DNA from: CAWGLW01 sp963823525
Lineage (GTDB): Bacteria; Pseudomonadota; Gammaproteobacteria; Steroidobacterales; Steroidobacteraceae
Length of the DNA stretch: 64,000 bases
Direction: 5' to 3'
NCBI GenBank assembly: GCA_963823525.1
Contig: CAWGLW010000006.1
Span: 1,240,001 to 1,304,000 of the forward strand
Below are positions 59,939 through 64,000 of this stretch, piece after piece (position 1 is the stretch's first letter; every line of letters begins with the position of its first letter). Below the pieces are notes generated by a model. It had not been told where the DNA came from and made no database searches. It worked only from the letters and a program-made list of their open reading frames with translations. The position numbers and the translations under genes are program-made.

Positions 59939-61576
59939 TTACTCGAAAACGACGCTGGCTTTGCCGAGCAGCTTTTCAACGACGGGCCGGTAGCGCTCTT
60001 CGATCGGCCGTCGCTTCAGCTTCATGGTCGGCGTAAGCAGCCCATTGTCTATCGCCCACTCATCACGGGTAACGAAGATCTGCGCCAGACGCTCGTAGGG
60101 TGGCAATACCTCGTTGACTTCAGCAAGCAGTGTCTCGAGCAGGGCCTGCACCTCGGCTCGATCCTTTTTCTTGCCGGATTCGGAAAGCGAGCAGAGCAGC
60201 ACGGGTTGATCGAGCCCGTGACCGAACACGCACAGCTGGGCAAGGAGCTCGCAGCGGCCAAAATGATTCTCCAGCGCAACCGGCTGGACAAACTTGCCTT
60301 TCGACGATTTGAAGACCTCGCCGATGCGCCCGGTGACCCAGAGGTTGCCCTCTTCGTCCAGGCGGCCGCTGTCACCCGTATGGTACCAGCCCTCTTCGTC
60401 GATAACTTCCGCAGTCTTCTCGGGATTTTTGTAATAACCCTTCATCAGGCCCTTGCTGCGAAACTGGATTTCACCTTCATCAGAAATCCGCAGCTCAACC
60501 GTTTCATCGAACGGCCTTCCAACGCAACCCGGCAGCGGCTTATCATCGTGGACCCAGGAAGAGCCGTGAATGAAGTTCTCGGTCATGCCATAGCCGTCGC
60601 GCAACAGGATGCCCAGGTCGATATACCACTGCTGGACGTCACGCGGACAAGGGGAGGCGCCGGTCAGAATGCAGCGCGCGTTCGCCAGGCCGAGTTGCCT
60701 GCGAAGGCCGGCTTTCTGCTCTTCGCTCAGTGACGCCTGGGCGGCCGGTGGAATTTTCGCATCGACACCCTCCTTGAACTTGACCCACAGGCGCGGCACG
60801 GCGAAGAAGAACGTCGGTTGGACCGAACGCAGTTCATCGGCGAAATTCGCGAGCTTTTCTGAGAAAGAAACCTCGGCGTTGACGTAAAGGCTCGTCATCT
60901 CCACAGCGATCCGTTCCGCTGCATGCGACAACGGTAGAAAGGAGAAGAAACGCGATCCAGGCGCTTCCATGCGCAGGGCCCTGGCCAGCCCCGGCACCAC
61001 GTGCCCCGGTGTCTCGTGAGCGTGCATCACGCCCTTCGGGTTGCCGGTAGTCCCGGATGTATAAATCATGGTGAAGATCGACCCAGGGTCCGGTACCGGC
61101 GACTCTTCGAACGGCTCGTTGCTGGCGATAATTGACTCGAGATCCTGCCGACACGGTACTTTGCATCCAAGCATCGCGACCCGGGTGATGCCGTCAGGAA
61201 TCGCCTGATCGGCGTCGGCCGCGTGATCGAAGGCACCGAGAAAGATCATCTTCGTCTCGCTGTGCTCGAGAATGTAACGGGCGGATTTAACGTCCTGTCC
61301 GGGATAGAGCGGGACACTGATGTGGCCGCTCATCATGATCGCGAGATCGACGACGATCCAGTCCTTGCTGTTGCTCGACCAGATCGATATGCAGCTGCCC
61401 TTGGGGTATCCCTGACTGCGGATGAACGTCGCGAGACGCCGCACCTGGTCGCCTACCTGTGCCCAGGTGTATTCACTCCATTGCAGGTCCTTCGGCTGGC
61501 GAAGATAGACCTTGTCTGGCGTCGTCCGCTCCCAGTGATAGAACATCTCGATCGGTGTCTTGACCGCATCGCTCAT
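59939..61576 (-). CDS. AMP-dependent acyl-CoA synthetase/ligase, long-chain type
   Basis: 545 residues from the ATG at 61576, preceded by GGAGGAGA. The phosphate-binding motif is IFTMIYTSGTTGNPKGVMH, the A5-type motif LRDGYGMTENF, and the A7/A8 hinge GWYHTGDSGRLDEEGNLWVTGRIGEVFKSSKGKFV. The build, with LPLSHAAERIAVEMTSLY and the long insert, is that of long-chain fatty acid:CoA ligases of the FAA/ACSL branch rather than E. coli FadD. It would activate fatty acids for beta-oxidation by FadE (5206-7683). An inverted repeat lies about 95-115 bp upstream. Confidence 0.92.
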   Translation of the reverse strand: MSDAVKTPIEMFYHWERTTPDKVYLRQPKDLQWSEYTWAQVGDQVRRLATFIRSQGYPKGSCISIWSSNSKDWIVVDLAIMMSGHISVPLYPGQDVKSARYILEHSETKMIFLGAFDHAADADQAIPDGITRVAMLGCKVPCRQDLESIIASNEPFEESPVPDPGSIFTMIYTSGTTGNPKGVMHAHETPGHVVPGLARALRMEAPGSRFFSFLPLSHAAERIAVEMTSLYVNAEVSFSEKLANFADELRSVQPTFFFAVPRLWVKFKEGVDAKIPPAAQASLSEEQKAGLRRQLGLANARCILTGASPCPRDVQQWYIDLGILLRDGYGMTENFIHGSSWVHDDKPLPGCVGRPFDETVELRISDEGEIQFRSKGLMKGYYKNPEKTAEVIDEEGWYHTGDSGRLDEEGNLWVTGRIGEVFKSSKGKFVQPVALENHFGRCELLAQLCVFGHGLDQPVLLCSLSESGKKKDRAEVQALLETLLAEVNEVLPPYERLAQIFVTRDEWAIDNGLLTPTMKLKRRPIEERYRPVVEKLLGKASVVFE

Positions 61577-61668
61577 GGCAAGTCTCCTCCTGATCGCGTC
61601 TGCATGTCGCGTCACCACTGCGGTGCGCGACTTTATTCGGACCTTCAGGTCACGTGGTGGTTTCGATT

Positions 61669-61693
61669 TTCACCGGCCGTCCCGAACGGTGAA
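61669..61693. promoter_or_regulatory. Inverted repeat upstream of the acyl-CoA synthetase
   Basis: TTCACCG (61669-61675) and CGGTGAA (61687-61693) are exact inverted repeats with an 11-base spacer. They lie upstream of the minus-strand synthetase start at 61576 and downstream of the MATE gene end-point at 61745. Could be a regulator site or an RNA hairpin. Confidence 0.35.
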
Positions 61694-61744
61694 CGTTACT
61701 ATCTGATCAATTGAAGGGAAAGGCTTCCTGCATCCGGATCCGCC

Positions 61745-63184
61745 TCAGAGCCGGATCCGCCGCCATGCGCCGGAACGCCAGCGCAGGTACAGGGCCGTCC
61801 CCAGGGCACCCACGTAGGCCAGCAGCGCGAACCAGCCCCCGATCGCGCCAAAGCCGAATTGCGGCAGCCCTTCGACGAGCCCCTGCCCTGGCGCGAATGC
61901 AAGCATATGCGCCAGCGGCACGAAACCACCCCAGGAAAGCACGAGCGCCAGCGCCGCCGGAACGGTCGTGTCCCCTGCCCCTCGAAGACTGAAACCACTG
62001 CCAAGATTGAGTCCGTCAAAGACCTGGTAGCCCGCGGCGATCCAGAGCAGCGTCGCGCCGAGTCCTGCCAGCGCGGCGGCGTTCGGGTCTGCCCGGCCGA
62101 CGAAGCTCGGCAGCAGCCAGGGACCCAGCAGAGCGATCATGACGCCGAGCAGCCCCATGAAAGCAACCGTAATTACGATCACGGCGTTGCCCAGGCGCCG
62201 GGCCCAGTCGCGATCGCCAGCCCCGATAGAAAGGCCAATTAGCGTCGTGCTCGCCATTGCGATGCCAACACCGGGCATGTAAGCCAGCGACGTCAACATC
62301 ATGACAATCTGCGTGGCTGCGCCTTCAACCTCACCCAGGCGAACCTGCATCAGCTGGAACAGTGACAGGCCGAACAGGTCAGCCGCATAGAGCACACCCA
62401 TGGGCAAGCCGATACGTATCTGCCGGGAAAGGCTGCGCAGGTCCGGTCGCCACGTCAGATGACTTCGATAGCGACTCCTGATCCCCTCGCCAAGAAAGAT
62501 GAACAGTGCGAAAGCGAGGCCGATCAACATGCTGAGATTGGTCGCCCAGGCGGCACCTGCCATGCCGAAATCAAGCTCGAAAATCAGCAACTGGTTGAGC
62601 AACGCGTTACTGATCGCCACCAGCGCCGTGGTCGAGACGGTCAGTCCCGGGCGCGCGATGCCGTTAAAGAACCCGAGCATTGACCACAGGGCGACGCCTA
62701 TCGGTGCGCCGAGCATCCGTGGCCACCAGAATTCCAGCGCGAGGTCGAGCACCTGCGGCTCGAGACCCAGCGCTTCAAGCAAGGGTCGCGCGAGGAACGC
62801 GGCGCCGGTAAAAAGCGGTATCGTGAGCAGGCTACCCCAAAGCGCAACCCACGCGGCATGGCTCGCGCGCCAGCGCCGCCGGCCGCCCTGGGCCTGGGCC
62901 ACGAGCGTCTGGACGGCCAGTCCGACGCCACCAAACAATACGATAAAGAAAATCACGATCCAGTAGATCGCCGCCATTCCGGCCATGGCCTGCGTCGAAA
63001 TATGCCCGACGAACCAGGTATCGGTCAGGCTGATGATCGCCTGCAGGCTGCTGTTGACCATCAGCGGCATGGCCAGGGCCATGATGCACCGGTAGCTGAT
63101 CCTCCGGTTGCCGGTGGCGTCGATACGCATGGCGGGAAGCTCGCTTAAGGAGCGAGTGGCAGCGCTTGTATCGTTAGTGGACAT
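61745..63184 (-). CDS. MATE family efflux transporter
   Basis: 479 residues from the ATG at 63184, about 12 spans. MATE landmarks: ALAMPLMVNSSLQAIISLTDTWFVGHI, AMAGMAAIYWIVIFFIVLFGGVG, ATNLSMLIGLAFALFIF, GIAMASTTLIGLSIGAGDRDWARRLG and VFDGLNLGSGFSLRGAGDTT. Ion-coupled exporter for cationic compounds or drugs; substrate unknown. The 116 codons in frame upstream are not hydrophobic and are excluded. An alternative start is the ATG at 63130. Divergent from the partial gene at the window end. Confidence 0.92.
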   Translation of the reverse strand: MSTNDTSAATRSLSELPAMRIDATGNRRISYRCIMALAMPLMVNSSLQAIISLTDTWFVGHISTQAMAGMAAIYWIVIFFIVLFGGVGLAVQTLVAQAQGGRRRWRASHAAWVALWGSLLTIPLFTGAAFLARPLLEALGLEPQVLDLALEFWWPRMLGAPIGVALWSMLGFFNGIARPGLTVSTTALVAISNALLNQLLIFELDFGMAGAAWATNLSMLIGLAFALFIFLGEGIRSRYRSHLTWRPDLRSLSRQIRIGLPMGVLYAADLFGLSLFQLMQVRLGEVEGAATQIVMMLTSLAYMPGVGIAMASTTLIGLSIGAGDRDWARRLGNAVIVITVAFMGLLGVMIALLGPWLLPSFVGRADPNAAALAGLGATLLWIAAGYQVFDGLNLGSGFSLRGAGDTTVPAALALVLSWGGFVPLAHMLAFAPGQGLVEGLPQFGFGAIGGWFALLAYVGALGTALYLRWRSGAWRRIRL

Positions 63185-63344
63185 GTCCCGTATTACCGGC
63201 AGGACCGACGGGCAGCGGCCCCGGATCAACTGGTGAGCGCATTCTGCCAGATCCGGCCCGCCGGTCGCGATGAATCCCACTGTGACTGTCGTGTTTCCGA
63301 TGCGACAATCCGCGCAACGATCAAGGAGCGACAGGCAAGCCCCC

Positions 63345-64000
63345 ATGCACCACATGTCCCGGATTACGCAGCAAGCCTTGCTCGTCGCGATCATGCTTGC
63401 CGGCAGCGCAGGACACGCGCGCGCGCAATCCACGCCGGCTGCGCCCCCGGTCAACATCATCCCTGCCACTGAAGTACCGTGGCGTGCGAACGCCGACGAG
63501 CGCTTCGCGCGTGAAGTGGCCGGGCTGGCCACGCGCAGCCAGGGCGGCGAGCCCCTGCGGGATGACTTGTCGAATCTGGGCGAGAAGATCCACCAGCTCG
63601 ATCACCGGCAGTCCGGCATGGAACTCAGTCAGGTTCCAGTCATACGCCTCGAGAACATGCGGCGTCACTGGGAATTTTACGATCAGCAACTGGACGCATG
63701 GAGTGACCGGCTGAAGCGTGTGACGAGCGTGTTGGCGAGGGACTCCACGGTGCTGGCGAAAGCCCGCAACGAATGGGAGGTCACGCGTTCGGCGGACCAG
63801 CGCAGCGGAATGACGCCGGCCCTGCTCAATCGCATTGAAGAGGTGATTCACGAGATTGACCAGGCAGACCGGCTGCTTAGCGTTCCGCTGGGTCAGTTGC
63901 TCGAGCTCGGTTCGCACGCCAACGATCTTCAGTACAGTATCGAGGCCGGGCGCGGCGCAATTGATGCCGCAATCCTCGACCAGAACCGTCGACTCGCCGT
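63345..64000 (+). CDS. Probable large mechanosensitive channel, N-terminal part
   Basis: The frame is open from the ATG at 63345 to the window edge (218 codons). A signal peptide (ITQQALLVAIMLAGSAGHARA) is followed by a periplasmic helical domain with coiled-coil pattern (RLENMRRHWEFYDQQLDAWSD, LLNRIEEVIHEIDQADRLL, HANDLQYSIEAG). This resembles the large periplasmic domain of MscK/MscM-type channels in the MscS family, but the channel part is outside the window, so the call rests on pattern only. The second ATG at 63354 is a possible start. Confidence 0.6.
   Translation, partial: MHHMSRITQQALLVAIMLAGSAGHARAQSTPAAPPVNIIPATEVPWRANADERFAREVAGLATRSQGGEPLRDDLSNLGEKIHQLDHRQSGMELSQVPVIRLENMRRHWEFYDQQLDAWSDRLKRVTSVLARDSTVLAKARNEWEVTRSADQRSGMTPALLNRIEEVIHEIDQADRLLSVPLGQLLELGSHANDLQYSIEAGRGAIDAAILDQNRRLA

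Noticed and set aside
61745..63532. MATE gene read from 63532
   Set aside because: The extra N-terminal 116 residues overlap the divergent partial gene and have no membrane or homologous pattern.

Overview
The window is 64 kb of GC-rich chromosomal DNA, densely packed with genes. It reads as a free-living, respiratory Gammaproteobacterium of the Xanthomonadales/Steroidobacterales kind. That placement is an inference from gene types: a long membrane FadE, GspA/GspB type II secretion assembly factors, an iron SodB, RND pumps, a DUF4286-type protein and a BamC-like lipoprotein. There are no rRNA or tRNA genes, no insertion sequences, no phage genes and no CRISPR array that I can see.

Layout. 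1-3.1 kb: 3' part of an RND exporter permease. 3.1-3.8 kb: a YtrA-type GntR regulator (minus strand) with a possible small secreted protein and a long palindrome upstream. 3.9-9.2 kb: malate dehydrogenase, FadE acyl-CoA dehydrogenase and a DUF4286-DUF3667 membrane protein. 9.2-11.8 kb: BON-LysM protein and iron superoxide dismutase (minus), divergent from DNA polymerase IV. 11.8-16 kb: an exported Met/Gln-rich protein (minus), divergent from gspA-gspB. 16-19.5 kb: rhodanese, RidA, GNAT, LysR and an endonuclease/exonuclease/phosphatase protein. 19.9-21.6 kb: a receiver-TonB fusion. 21.6-26.9 kb (minus): an operon of a receiver/PAS/GAF/HD-GYP protein, a beta-CASP nuclease-like protein and a nucleotide-carrier-like MFS protein, the last two overlapping at GTGA. 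27.2-32.7 kb: tetR, membrane-fusion lipoprotein and RND permease behind a TetR-type operator, then a DUF4136 lipoprotein with an apparently leaderless promoter. 32.7-35.5 kb (minus): bactofilin-like membrane lipoprotein, M50-like membrane protease, YdcZ-like transporter and a thioredoxin-like protein. 36-38.3 kb: Nudix lipoprotein; GNAT, methyltransferase and a heme-binding DUF3365 protein. 38.6-42.2 kb: YebC, YgiQ radical SAM and a TlpA-like thioredoxin. 42.2-45.6 kb (minus): modABC and an aldo/keto reductase. 45.9-46.5 kb: a glycine-zipper surface protein. 46.5-55.7 kb (minus): glgP-glgB-glgX-malQ. 55.8-56.8 kb: a short lipoprotein and a methyltransferase. 57-59.9 kb: hsp20-lon. 59.9-63.2 kb: acyl-CoA synthetase and a MATE exporter. 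63.3 kb to the end: start of a probable large mechanosensitive channel.

How the parts fit. The glycogen block holds the cleavage, branching, debranching and maltodextrin-recycling enzymes but neither glgC nor glgA. Its glgX carries an apparent one-base frameshift that splits off the conserved N-terminus. FadE and the acyl-CoA synthetase give two steps of fatty-acid use, although they are 50 kb apart. The modABC block imports molybdate; no modE is seen nearby. Hsp20-Lon is a protein-quality-control pair. Most of the remaining genes are single housekeeping or envelope functions.

No large new defence or biosynthetic system is evident. The points most worth a second look are the split glgX, the receiver-TonB fusion, the HD-GYP protein that has lost its metal-binding His and is coupled to a beta-CASP protein and a carrier, the bactofilin-like/M50-like pair, the Nudix domain on an exported lipoprotein, and the palindrome upstream of the GntR gene.
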